Source: an uncultured Bacteroidales bacterium
GTDB taxonomy: Bacteria > Bacteroidota > Bacteroidia > Bacteroidales > UBA932
Assembly (NCBI GenBank): GCA_905234795.1
Contig: CAJOIQ010000001.1
Span: 124,001-188,000, forward strand
DNA: 64,000 nt
Reading direction: 5' to 3'
A model generated the notes under the pieces. That model had not been told where the DNA came from, searched no databases, and saw only the letters and a program-made list of their open reading frames with translations. A program made the translations under genes and the position numbers. Below are positions 19,983-28,886 of the stretch, piece by piece (positions within the stretch are counted from its first letter, which is position 1; the number at the start of each line of letters is the position of its first letter).

Positions 19983-21584
19983 ATGAGAAAGAGACTGCTG
20001 TTGATGGCCCTGATTCTGCTGGGTTGCGTGTCATTGCGCGCAACGGAGCGGGTGTACATATCTACGGACCGGACGGCCTATCTGGCCGGAGACCGGTTAT
20101 GGTGTTCCCTTTTCTGCGTGGACGAAAACGGCCGGTTGTCAGAACAGAGCGCCGTGGCTTATGTAGAACTTGCATCGGCCGACGGAGTGGCCGTACAGCA
20201 GAAAATTGCATTGCTGGGAGGCCGCGGAAGCGGGGAATTCTCCTTGCCCCGGCACATGGCCACGGGAACGTATCGGCTGATGGCTTATACGGCCCTGGAA
20301 GGCGCCCGGGGTGCCTTGACCGGTTCCCGGATCCTGAGCATCTACCAAACCTCTTCCCTTTCCCGCGTGAAGGGTGGTGTCGCCATCGGCCAGCCGGCGC
20401 AACTGCATTTCCCGGCCGATACTTCGGTTGCCCTGGAGGCACAGGTGAACCGGGTAATCCGCCAGGGGAGTCCTTTCACCCTGACGCTTTCCGGCGCGGT
20501 TTCCGACGTTGCGGTGTCCGTCTATCATGAAGACGAACTGTTCCAGGCGCCCGTTTCTTCCCTTGACGGCTTCATGCAGGCGTTTCCGCTTGCCGATGCC
20601 CAGCCGGGAGGAAAGGTGGAATATGAGGGAGAGATCATTCATGCCACCACCCGGGGAGCTTCGGCTGGCAGCCTTGCCCTGCTTTCATTCTCCGGTGCGC
20701 CGGAAGACGCCTATCTCTCCAAGGTCCAGGAAGACGGTTCCATCGAGTTTGTCACCAGCAATATCTATGGAGACAGGGAAATGGTGTGCGAAGTGGTGGA
20801 GGACAACAAGGACATCCGCATCCGCATTCAGGACAATTACCTGCACCCCGCTGCCGGATTACTGGCTCCCCTGGCGCTGAACCAGGACATGCGCAGTGCC
20901 CTTATCCGGCGCAAGGAAGGACTCCAGCATCAGCTGCAGGCCGACAGTCTGGCCCTGTTCCTGCCCCGCAGGGAGGACATGCTTCTGTCCTCGGTGGAAT
21001 GGGAGCGCTGCCATTTGGACGATTATACGCGCTTCCCTACCGTCCAGGAAATCATCGTGGAGATTCTGCCCACCGTAAGGCTGCGGCAAAAAGGCGGCAA
21101 ACACTTCCTGGAAGTGGCTGTAACGGACGGAATCAACAATCACCGCAACTTTAAGGACAAGATTCTGGCCATGGTGGACGGCGTGGTGATATCGGACCTC
21201 CGTCTGCTGCTGGACTTTGACGCCATGCTGCTGGAAGACATCGATGTGTGCCGGGATCCCCTGGTTTCCGGCAGTGTGCTGTACAATGGCGTTGTGAATT
21301 TTATCACCAAGAACAATTATGTGACGGCCATCCGTTTCCCGGACCAGGTGAGCGTGGTGGATTTCCAGGGTGTGCGTTACCCGCTGGCCTATCTGGGCGG
21401 TGTCCCGGCACAGGGTTCGGACCGCAGGGAACTCCTTTACTGGCACCCGTCCCTTTCTGTGCAGGGCTCTACGCGCATTCCGCTTACTGCCCCAGCCTAC
21501 GAAGGCCGTTTCCGCGTAGTTGCCGAGGGATTATCGGCCGACGGAAAGCCCGTAAGGGCGGTTACTTCCTTCGAGGTGAGATAG
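19983..21584 (+). CDS. MG2-like secreted protein with degenerate plug-like C-terminus
   Basis: A 533-residue protein; I use the ATG at 19983 (MRKRLLLMALILLGCVSLRA), 4 bases after the preceding stop, because it opens the signal peptide. The N-terminus (ERVYISTDRTAYLAGDRLWCSLFCVDENG ... GTYRLMAYT) resembles the MG2 domain of alpha-2-macroglobulins, seen in many Bacteroidota surface proteins. The C-terminal segment KILAMVDGVVISDLRLLL ... DIDVCRDPLVSGSVLYNGVVNFITKNN looks like a TonB-receptor plug without a barrel. As third gene after receptor and DUF4249 it is probably part of the same outer-membrane assembly. The function is inference. Confidence 0.75.
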   Translation: MRKRLLLMALILLGCVSLRATERVYISTDRTAYLAGDRLWCSLFCVDENGRLSEQSAVAYVELASADGVAVQQKIALLGGRGSGEFSLPRHMATGTYRLMAYTALEGARGALTGSRILSIYQTSSLSRVKGGVAIGQPAQLHFPADTSVALEAQVNRVIRQGSPFTLTLSGAVSDVAVSVYHEDELFQAPVSSLDGFMQAFPLADAQPGGKVEYEGEIIHATTRGASAGSLALLSFSGAPEDAYLSKVQEDGSIEFVTSNIYGDREMVCEVVEDNKDIRIRIQDNYLHPAAGLLAPLALNQDMRSALIRRKEGLQHQLQADSLALFLPRREDMLLSSVEWERCHLDDYTRFPTVQEIIVEILPTVRLRQKGGKHFLEVAVTDGINNHRNFKDKILAMVDGVVISDLRLLLDFDAMLLEDIDVCRDPLVSGSVLYNGVVNFITKNNYVTAIRFPDQVSVVDFQGVRYPLAYLGGVPAQGSDRRELLYWHPSLSVQGSTRIPLTAPAYEGRFRVVAEGLSADGKPVRAVTSFEVR

Positions 21585-21588
21585 TCCC

Positions 21589-22773
21589 CTACCAGAGGAA
21601 ATTATTGAAGGGATAGCGTCCCGCGTGAATCTCCGCCACAATCTTGTAAAGGTCGTTGCGGAGTTTTTCTATGCCGATTTTCTCCCGGGCGCTGATGAAG
21701 ATGCAGGGAGTCTTTTCCTCGGCAATCCAGCTGCTCTTGAGCTCTTCCAGCGTACGGTTGACGGGCTGTTTGGGCTGCAGGGAGAATTCGTCGTAGGGCT
21801 CGTAGGTATAGGCGTCCACTTTGTTGAAAACTACGTATACGGGCTTGTTGGCGGCGCCAATCTCCCTAAGCGTCTTTTCCACCACCTCCATCTGTTCCTC
21901 GAAGCCGGGGTGGGAGATATCCACCACGTGCACCAGGACATCGGCCTCCCGGACCTCGTCCAGGGTGCTCTTGAAGGCTTCCACCAGCTGGGTGGGGAGT
22001 TTGCGGATGAAGCCGACGGTGTCGCTCAAAAGGAACGGAACGTTCTCGATGACCACCTTGCGCACCGTGGTATCCAGCGTAGCGAAGAGCTTGTTCTCGG
22101 CAAACACGTCAGATTTGGCCAATAAATTCATCAAAGTGCTTTTCCCTACATTGGTATACCCCACGAGGGCTAAACGCACCAGAGAGCCTCTATTGCCCCT
22201 TTGCGTGGCCATTTGCTTGTCCACTTTCTTCAGGTCTTCCTTTAACTTGGAAATCCGCTGCTTTACGATACGGCGGTCTATCTCTATCTGGGTCTCACCC
22301 ATACCGCCACGGGTGCCCATGCCGCCGCGCTGCCGCTCCAGGTGCGTCCACATACCCGCCAGCCGGGGGAGCATGTAGTTGTAATGTGCCAGTTCCACCT
22401 GCATCTTGGCGTAGGAGGTCTTGGCCCGCTGGGCAAAGATTTCCAGGATGAGGGAGGTTCGGTCGATGACATCGCTGCAGGCTATCACTTTCTCGATATT
22501 GCGCTGCTGCATGCCGGTGAGTTCGTCGTCGAAGATGACGTACTCTATCTCGTTTTCCTGGCAGTATTCTTTGATTTCCTCCAGCTTGCCCGGGCCGATG
22601 TAAGTGGCTTTGTCGGGCCGCTCCAGCCGCTGGGTGAACATCTTGTCAGGAATGGCGCCGGCCGTGGTGGCCAGGAAGGCCAGCTCGTCCAGGTACTCCT
22701 GCACCTTGCGCTCGGCCCCCTTCTCCAGGATAACGCCCACAAATACGGCCTTATTGGTCTTGAATTCGCTCAT
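21589..22773 (-). CDS. hflX: Ribosome-associated GTPase HflX
   Basis: HflX splits stalled or heat-damaged 70S ribosomes. The 394-residue protein has the HflX N-terminal domain (YIGPGKLEEIKEYCQE), the glycine-rich linker (RQRGGMGTRGGMGETQIEIDRRIVKQRI), and a G domain with GYTNVGKST (G1), DTVGFIRKLPTQLVEAFKSTL (G3) and NKVD (G4). I chose the ATG at 22773 (MSEFKTNK), directly behind a promoter element, over the in-frame ATG at 22782. It converges with the MG2-like gene with only 4 bases between the stops. Confidence 0.95.
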   Translation of the reverse strand: MSEFKTNKAVFVGVILEKGAERKVQEYLDELAFLATTAGAIPDKMFTQRLERPDKATYIGPGKLEEIKEYCQENEIEYVIFDDELTGMQQRNIEKVIACSDVIDRTSLILEIFAQRAKTSYAKMQVELAHYNYMLPRLAGMWTHLERQRGGMGTRGGMGETQIEIDRRIVKQRISKLKEDLKKVDKQMATQRGNRGSLVRLALVGYTNVGKSTLMNLLAKSDVFAENKLFATLDTTVRKVVIENVPFLLSDTVGFIRKLPTQLVEAFKSTLDEVREADVLVHVVDISHPGFEEQMEVVEKTLREIGAANKPVYVVFNKVDAYTYEPYDEFSLQPKQPVNRTLEELKSSWIAEEKTPCIFISAREKIGIEKLRNDLYKIVAEIHAGRYPFNNFLW

Positions 22774-22779
22774 AGACTG

Positions 22780-22787
22780 CAAAGGTA
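22780..22787 (-). promoter_or_regulatory. hflX -7 promoter element
   Basis: TACCTTTG on the minus strand, six bases from the hflX ATG, so the mRNA is expected to be nearly leaderless. Confidence 0.6.
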
Positions 22788-22789
22788 CG

Positions 22790-22822
22790 AAAAAAGAGAT
22801 GCCCGGTCAAGCCGGGCATGAC
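22790..22822 (-). terminator. NRPS terminator formed by a GAGAT...ATGAC palindrome
   Basis: An 8-bp perfect stem (ATGCCCGG 22799-22806 with CCGGGCAT 22812-22819) is followed on the minus strand by CTCTTTTTT. It lies seven bases after the NRPS stop. The hairpin is also one of three members of a GAGAT/ATGAC-bounded palindrome family in this window (this copy 22796-22822). Confidence 0.7.
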
Positions 22823-22828
22823 GAGAAG

Positions 22829-25800
22829 TTATCCAAAGTACTGCAGGGTTCGTAGCATCTCGAAGATGAGGTCTACGTATTCGCTGGAAGTGTGGTCCCA
22901 GCGGAAGCCCAGGCGGTGCAGCACCTGCATGGTGAACACCGTGGAGGCCAGGGTTTCCACGCCCTCGGTCTCGGCGGCCGACTGCTGGTAGGCTACCAGC
23001 GGGGCCAGGATGCGGGCCTTGGCGGGATCTGTGTTGGCCTCTTCCATCCGCCGGGTGAAACCGGCCATTTCTACGTATTTCAACGGCTTTCCGTCAATCT
23101 TTTCCAGGCGGGTAAAGATGTCGTCCATGGGGACGATGTGGTTGTTGGAAACGTTGAATACGCAGTTCTCCAGCGGTGTTTGGGCCAGCAGCACCATGGC
23201 CTGGGCGGCCTGGTCGATGGGGGTGAACTCCATCTGGCCTTCCAGGGCCTGATACGGACAGGCGCCCAGGAGCTTGAATGCCTTGAGGCGGCCCATGGAG
23301 GCGTTGGCGTTCATGTTCACCTGGAACTCTCCGTCGGCGACGCGCGGCGACAGGTTGCCGGCACGCAGGATTTTGGCGCGAAGCTTTCCTGCGGCCATCT
23401 GCTCCAGGATATGGCGCTCGGCCAGGAACTTGGAATGCACGTACTGGTTGTCCGTGAGCTGGCCGAAGAACAGCATCTGCTCCGTAAGGGTGTCGGGCAC
23501 CATACCGGGTGTAAGTCCGCCCACGCTCTCGGTGGAAACGTGCACCAGGTAGGCCCCGTTCTTCTGGCAGAGAGCCACCAGGTTCTTCACACCGCCGTAG
23601 TTGATGTCCTCGATGTCCGTTCCTTTTGAGAAGTGCTTCACATTGGCGGCGCAGTTGAACACCATGTCAATATCCTTGAGTCCCTCCATGCTATCCGGGC
23701 GGGTGATGTCTCCCTCCAGGACCTGGATACGGCTTCCCAGGAGGCTGCGGTAATCCTTTTCAAAGTAGTACACCAGCATCTCGCTCAGGCGCCTTTGCGG
23801 GCTCAGGCTGCCCTTGCCGCGCAGCAGACACCAGATGGTGGTGTCCGGACCGGTGCTCTCCAGCAGTTCCTTGAGCACGTGGATGCCCAGGAAGCCCGTG
23901 GCACCGGTGAGGAGGATGTTCTTCCCCAGGCGCAGGCGCTTGCCGCCGTTGAAGGCCTCCAGGCTGTTTCCTTTGAGCAGGGCGTCGATGGCGGTGTAGT
24001 CGTAATCCGTGATGTTGCTGTCCTGTGCGGCCACCGCCTGCTCTCCCGTGAGGAAGGTGGCCAGGGTACGGGCCGATGGATGGGAGAACACATCCGAATA
24101 GGCGAAGTGCAGGCCCTGTTTCTCGGCATTCACCATCACGTTGGTCACCATGAGGGACGTTCCGCCCAGGTCGAAGAAAGAATCGGTGGCGCCCACGCGT
24201 TCCACGCCCAAGATATCGGCAAAGATGGCGCAGAGAGCCTTTTCTGTCTCTCCAACCGGGGCCACATAGTCGTCCAGGGCCGACGGGGTTGCCGGCGGCA
24301 GGTTCTTCACGTCCACCTTCTGGTTCACGTTGAGCGGAATCCTGTCCAGCTGCATCCAGGCGGCGGGTACCATATACGGCGGCTTGCGCTCCCGGATGAA
24401 GTCACCGGCCGCCTTGGCGTCCAGTTTGCCGTCCATCACCACGTAGGCGGCCAGGAATTTGCCGCCGGAAGGGGCGTCGAAGGCCTGGACGGTCACGTCT
24501 TTCACGCCGGACATCTCCTGGATGACGGCTTCTACCTCCTTCAGCTCGATACGGAAGCCGCGGATCTTGACCTGACGGTCTTTTCGGCCCACGAATTCCA
24601 CATTTCCGTCGGGCCGATACCGCACGATGTCACCGGAGCGGTACAGCCGCACACCCGGCAGGAAAGGATTCTCAATGAAGGCTTCGGCCGTTTTCTCCGG
24701 ATTGTTGAGGTATCCCCTGCCCACGCCAGCGCCGCCGATGAGCAGTTCTCCGGCCGCACCTACGGGCAGGCGCCGCATCTGCTTGTCCACCACATACAGC
24801 TGCACATTGCTCAGCGGATGACCGATGGGAATGTTGTCCTCCTTCTCCAGCACGTGGAACACCGTGGAGAAGATGGTGCACTCCGTGGGGCCGTAACCGT
24901 TGTAGAAGGCATAGGAGGGCGGCGGCATGGACACCAGTTTCTCTCCGCCCACCGACAAGTACTTCAGGGAAGGATTATCGGGGAAGTTACGGGCATACAT
25001 CACGCCCACCTGGGTGGTCATGAAGCTGTGCGTAACCTTATTCTCGGTGATAAAGCGGTCCAGGGCATTGAGGTCGTGCCGGACAGCCTCGGGGATGATG
25101 CACACGCAGGCACCGCTCACCAGGGCGGGGTACTGGTCCATCATGTTGGCGTCGAAGCCGTAGCTGGCGAATGCCGCTACGCGGTCTCCGGCCTTGAGAT
25201 GATAGTAGTCTTTGTACCAGGCGCAGAAGTTCACCAGGTTCTGTTGCTCCAGCATACAGCCTTTTGGCTTGCCGGTGGAACCGGAGGTGTACAGCAGGAT
25301 GTAGAGGCTTTCCGGCTTGGGAGATTTCTCGACTGCGCTCGAAATGACAACAGGTAACGCCTCCAGCTCGGCCGTGGTGAGTACGGGGCCTTTGTAGTCC
25401 CCCACCAGCGGGACCAGCTCTTTGTCGGCGATGAGCAGCTTGGCGCGGGCGTCCTGGATCATGAAATTCAGGCGCTCCGGCGGGTAGGAGGGATCCAGCG
25501 GCTGATAGGCGCAGCCGGCCTTCATGGCGGCCAGGGAGGCCTTGGTCATCCAGGTGTTGCGGTTGATGAGTACACTCACCACCTCCTCTTCCTGGAGGCC
25601 GAAGCTCAGGATCTTGGCGGCCAGGGCGTCGGTGTATTCGTCCAGTTCCTTATAACTGATGGTCTTTCCGTCAAAGAGGACGGCCGGGGCGTCCGGCGTG
25701 GCCTGGGCCTGCTTGCGGAACAGGGTTACCACGGTCTCGGTTAAATCCACTTCCTGGGTGTAGTGGTTGAAGCCGTCCAGCTCCAGCAGTCTGGCGCCGT

Positions 25801-28800
25801 CTACAAACGGAATCTGGGTGAGCGGAACATCCTTGAGCAGGCCGCGGGTAACGGTTTCCAGGGCGTCTCCAAAGGCCTGGACCAGCGGCTCGCTGTAAAG
25901 GCTGTCGTCATAGGCCAGGGCAATCTCCGGCGCTTCCTCGGTTCCTTCAATGAAGATACTCAGGGGGAACTTGGGCGTATCCTGCGTAACCAGCTCGTCC
26001 TCAAGTGCTTTCCCATTAATGGTGTACTTCTCTACCAGTCCCACCTGGTAGGCCAGCATCACGGCGGGATGGAAATCATAGGCCGATGACAGGCGGGCGA
26101 AAGGATAGTTCTGGTAGGAGAGCGTGGTGGCAAAATTGCGGTCGGTTTCCTTGAGGAAGGCATCGGCCTTCTGGTCCCCCACTTCACCGGAGAGGGCCAT
26201 GGTGTTCACGAACATGCCGAAGGTGTCCGACGCGCGCATGTCGCCGCGGCCGTTGGCCACGGTGCACAGGTATACCTTCTTCTGGCCGCTGAAGGCACTC
26301 ACGGTAACGAAGGCGGCACCCAGGAAGTAGCTGGCAGGGGAAATGCCCAGCGCATGGCAGCGCGCCAGGATATCGGCCCCCACTTTCTTGCGGATCCACA
26401 CCTCGTGGCCCACCTCGTCTTCCTGCGGCTTTTTGTCGGGAATCAGGCCGGTTTCCTCTTCCTTTCCGGCCATCTGGGCCGCGAAGAAGTCATCGGCCTT
26501 CTGGAATTCGGCGCTGTCCTGATAGGCTTTCTGATCTTTCGCGTACTGGAAATAGGTGTAGCTTTCCTTCTCGGGGGCTTTGCCTTCCAGGGCGGCCGAG
26601 AGCTGTTCCAGGAACACGTCGTAGGAGCGGCCGTCAAACACCAGGTGGTGGAAATCGGCCATCAGACGCAGTTTGCCGGGGGTCTGCACAATCTGCAGGC
26701 GGTAGAGCGGACCAGACAAGTCATAGGGTTGCATGAAGGCCTCTTTCATCTTCTGGAAAGCCTCCTCGGTCTTGAGGCGGACCGAAGGGATTTCCGGGTC
26801 CGGAGCTGCCGGAACCAGATAGACCTTGCCGTCCCGCTGTTCCAGGCGACCTGTAACGGCAGGATGCGCCTCCAGGACGGCCAGGAGGGCCTTTTTCAGC
26901 GCATCTACCTCTACTCCTTCCGGGAAGGTGAGGATGCACGGCAGGTTGTAGGCCGTGGAGGAAGGATTCTTGACGCAATCCAAGTACAGGCCGGTTTGCT
27001 GGAAAGTGAGTTCCTGGGGTTGGTCCTCCGTGACTACGTCGTCCCCGGCCCCGACCGGGGATTTCCCGCCTTGCATCAGGATCTTGAGCACATCGTTTTC
27101 GATGCTCTGCAGGCTGGCGGTTTTGGCAAAGCTGTCCATATCGGGCTCCAGGCCGTAGCGTTTGTACAGTTCCGTGGCCAGACGCAGGGCGCTCAGCGAG
27201 GACAGTCCGCTGTAGTAGAGGGGTTCGGTGAGGCCGAAACCGCCAATACCCACACTCTCCTTGATCAGGTTGCTCAATTCTTCTTCCAGCACGTTGAGCG
27301 GCGCCACATGGGCCTCGGCCTTCCGTTCCTGCGGTTCCGGTTTGGGAAGCGCCTTCACGTCTACTTTCTGGTTGACGTTGAGGGGAATGGCGTCTATCTG
27401 CATAGTGACGGCAGGAACCATATACGGGGGTTTCTTGCCGGCAATGAATTCATTCAGCTCCTGGATGTCGATTTCCTTGGGACTCACGATGTAGGCCGCC
27501 AGGAACTTGCCTGCTCCCGCGCCAGGCTCGTCAAAGGCCTGAACGGTAACGTCTTTGATATCCGGGAATTCACGGATGATAGCTTCCACTTCCTTGAGTT
27601 CGATGCGGAAACCGCGGATCTTCACCTGGCCGTCTTTTCGGCCCACGAATTCTATCTTGCCGTCGGCTCGCTGGCGCACGATATCCCCGGTACGGTAAAT
27701 ACGCGCGTAGTCTGGGTCCTTGTCAAAGGGGTTATCCAGGAAGGCCTCGGCCGTTTTGTCGGGGCGGTTCAGGTACCCGTCTCCCACCTGTCCGCCGGCA
27801 ATCCACAGTTCTCCGTTCTCCCCCGGTTTTACCTGCTTGCCGTCCTTGTCTACAATATAGGTATGGATGCCGGTGAGCGGAACGCCGATGGGGATGTTAT
27901 CTTCCTGCACTTTTACTTCCTCGCTGATAACATAGCAGATGCACTCCGTGGGTCCGTAGCAGTTGAACAGGCGGTATTTGGGCAGAGGGAAAGAGGACAT
28001 CTTCTCGCCGCCGGTGTACATGACTTCCAGGCCCTTGCAATCCGGATAGTTGATGGCAAACTGGGTGGCCACCTGGGTGGTCATGAAGCAGTGCGTGATG
28101 CCGTTCTCCTCAAAGAATTTGTGCAGGGCAGGGAGGTCCAGGCGCATCTTTTCCGGAATGATATACAGCGTTGCGCCCGATACCAGGGTTCCATACAGGT
28201 CTCCCACAAAGGCGTCGAAGCCGAAGCTGGCATAGGCTGTCATACGGGAGTTCCCGGTAATGCAGGTATTGGCAGCGTGATGCTGGGCGAATAGCGCCAC
28301 GTTGCGGTGAGTGATCATGCAACCCTTGGGCGTGCCGGTGGTGCCGCTGGTGTACAGCAGGATAAACAGGTCTTCCGGCTTGGGCTGAGCCGTAGGGGTT
28401 CCAGGATGCAGTTTGCGTATATCGCTTGTTTTGAGCACGGGACCGTCATAGTCCTTCAGGATAGGGAGAAGGTTTTCATCGGCCACCAGCATCCTGGCAT
28501 TGGCGTCCTTCATCATGAAGCTCAGCCGCTCCTGCGGATAGGACGGGTCCAGCGGGAGGTAGGTGCAGCCCGCTTTGAGTACACCCAGGGGGGTCACCAT
28601 CATGTATTCGTTCCTGCCCAGCATGATGCCTACGACGCTTCCCGCGGGAACCTGTGTCTCGATGTAGGCGGCCATATTGTTGGACAAGTCGTCCACCTGT
28701 CGGTAGGTGAGGTGTGTGTTTTCGTAGATAATGGCGGTATGGTCCGGATGGGCTTTCACTTGCTCACGAAAGGCGTCCAGAACCGTATTGAAAGAAGCCT

Positions 28801-28807
28801 GACTCAT
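22829..28807 (-). CDS. Two-module NRPS ending in a thioester reductase (A-T-C-A-T-R)
   Basis: A 1992-residue nonribosomal peptide synthetase. Domains: A1 about 1-490 (LLYTSGTTGTPKG near 150; A10 Lys481), T1 about 500-575 (atypical GLSSLSAL, Ser537), C about 600-1010 (HHLVFDG, H720-G726), A2 about 1020-1510 (LLYTSGSTGKPKG near 1171; Lys1497), T2 about 1515-1590 (LGGTSL, Ser1551) and a short-chain-dehydrogenase-like reductase about 1625-1992 (GATGFLG 1635-1641; S1758/T1759, Y1789, K1793). It starts with A and ends with R, so the expected product is a dipeptide released as an aldehyde or alcohol. Such aldehydes are known to cyclise to pyrazinones or dihydropyrazinones. No phosphopantetheinyl transferase, exporter or tailoring gene is adjacent. 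A short palindromic repeat is translated in frame at residues 1154-1163. Confidence 0.93.
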   Translation of the reverse strand: MSQASFNTVLDAFREQVKAHPDHTAIIYENTHLTYRQVDDLSNNMAAYIETQVPAGSVVGIMLGRNEYMMVTPLGVLKAGCTYLPLDPSYPQERLSFMMKDANARMLVADENLLPILKDYDGPVLKTSDIRKLHPGTPTAQPKPEDLFILLYTSGTTGTPKGCMITHRNVALFAQHHAANTCITGNSRMTAYASFGFDAFVGDLYGTLVSGATLYIIPEKMRLDLPALHKFFEENGITHCFMTTQVATQFAINYPDCKGLEVMYTGGEKMSSFPLPKYRLFNCYGPTECICYVISEEVKVQEDNIPIGVPLTGIHTYIVDKDGKQVKPGENGELWIAGGQVGDGYLNRPDKTAEAFLDNPFDKDPDYARIYRTGDIVRQRADGKIEFVGRKDGQVKIRGFRIELKEVEAIIREFPDIKDVTVQAFDEPGAGAGKFLAAYIVSPKEIDIQELNEFIAGKKPPYMVPAVTMQIDAIPLNVNQKVDVKALPKPEPQERKAEAHVAPLNVLEEELSNLIKESVGIGGFGLTEPLYYSGLSSLSALRLATELYKRYGLEPDMDSFAKTASLQSIENDVLKILMQGGKSPVGAGDDVVTEDQPQELTFQQTGLYLDCVKNPSSTAYNLPCILTFPEGVEVDALKKALLAVLEAHPAVTGRLEQRDGKVYLVPAAPDPEIPSVRLKTEEAFQKMKEAFMQPYDLSGPLYRLQIVQTPGKLRLMADFHHLVFDGRSYDVFLEQLSAALEGKAPEKESYTYFQYAKDQKAYQDSAEFQKADDFFAAQMAGKEEETGLIPDKKPQEDEVGHEVWIRKKVGADILARCHALGISPASYFLGAAFVTVSAFSGQKKVYLCTVANGRGDMRASDTFGMFVNTMALSGEVGDQKADAFLKETDRNFATTLSYQNYPFARLSSAYDFHPAVMLAYQVGLVEKYTINGKALEDELVTQDTPKFPLSIFIEGTEEAPEIALAYDDSLYSEPLVQAFGDALETVTRGLLKDVPLTQIPFVDGARLLELDGFNHYTQEVDLTETVVTLFRKQAQATPDAPAVLFDGKTISYKELDEYTDALAAKILSFGLQEEEVVSVLINRNTWMTKASLAAMKAGCAYQPLDPSYPPERLNFMIQDARAKLLIADKELVPLVGDYKGPVLTTAELEALPVVISSAVEKSPKPESLYILLYTSGSTGKPKGCMLEQQNLVNFCAWYKDYYHLKAGDRVAAFASYGFDANMMDQYPALVSGACVCIIPEAVRHDLNALDRFITENKVTHSFMTTQVGVMYARNFPDNPSLKYLSVGGEKLVSMPPPSYAFYNGYGPTECTIFSTVFHVLEKEDNIPIGHPLSNVQLYVVDKQMRRLPVGAAGELLIGGAGVGRGYLNNPEKTAEAFIENPFLPGVRLYRSGDIVRYRPDGNVEFVGRKDRQVKIRGFRIELKEVEAVIQEMSGVKDVTVQAFDAPSGGKFLAAYVVMDGKLDAKAAGDFIRERKPPYMVPAAWMQLDRIPLNVNQKVDVKNLPPATPSALDDYVAPVGETEKALCAIFADILGVERVGATDSFFDLGGTSLMVTNVMVNAEKQGLHFAYSDVFSHPSARTLATFLTGEQAVAAQDSNITDYDYTAIDALLKGNSLEAFNGGKRLRLGKNILLTGATGFLGIHVLKELLESTGPDTTIWCLLRGKGSLSPQRRLSEMLVYYFEKDYRSLLGSRIQVLEGDITRPDSMEGLKDIDMVFNCAANVKHFSKGTDIEDINYGGVKNLVALCQKNGAYLVHVSTESVGGLTPGMVPDTLTEQMLFFGQLTDNQYVHSKFLAERHILEQMAAGKLRAKILRAGNLSPRVADGEFQVNMNANASMGRLKAFKLLGACPYQALEGQMEFTPIDQAAQAMVLLAQTPLENCVFNVSNNHIVPMDDIFTRLEKIDGKPLKYVEMAGFTRRMEEANTDPAKARILAPLVAYQQSAAETEGVETLASTVFTMQVLHRLGFRWDHTSSEYVDLIFEMLRTLQYFG
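25321..25348 (-). repeat. GAGAT...ATGAC palindromic repeat inside the NRPS
   Basis: A 28-base imperfect palindrome bounded by GAGAT and ATGAC on the plus strand, in the A2 domain just before its A3 motif. It encodes ISSAVEKS in frame. Relative to the matching A1 segment, which runs from TSDIRKL to PKPEDLFILLYTSG, this stretch is foreign. Confidence 0.7.
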
Positions 28808-28828
28808 TGTTTTAGTGTTTGGTTTTCA

Positions 28829-28836
28829 CAAATATA
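28829..28836 (-). promoter_or_regulatory. NRPS -7 promoter element
   Basis: TATATTTG on the minus strand, 21 bases upstream of the NRPS ATG (28807), in the 79-base divergent gap shared with the PP2C gene. Confidence 0.55.
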
Positions 28837-28886
28837 GGTTTTTCCTTTGAAAAGTAATAACTTTACCATTTGAAAATGCCAAGGCC

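Noticed and set aside
28829..28886. Riboswitch or operator between the NRPS and PP2C genes
   Set aside because: The 79-base gap holds only a promoter-like box; no recognisable aptamer or clear inverted repeat.
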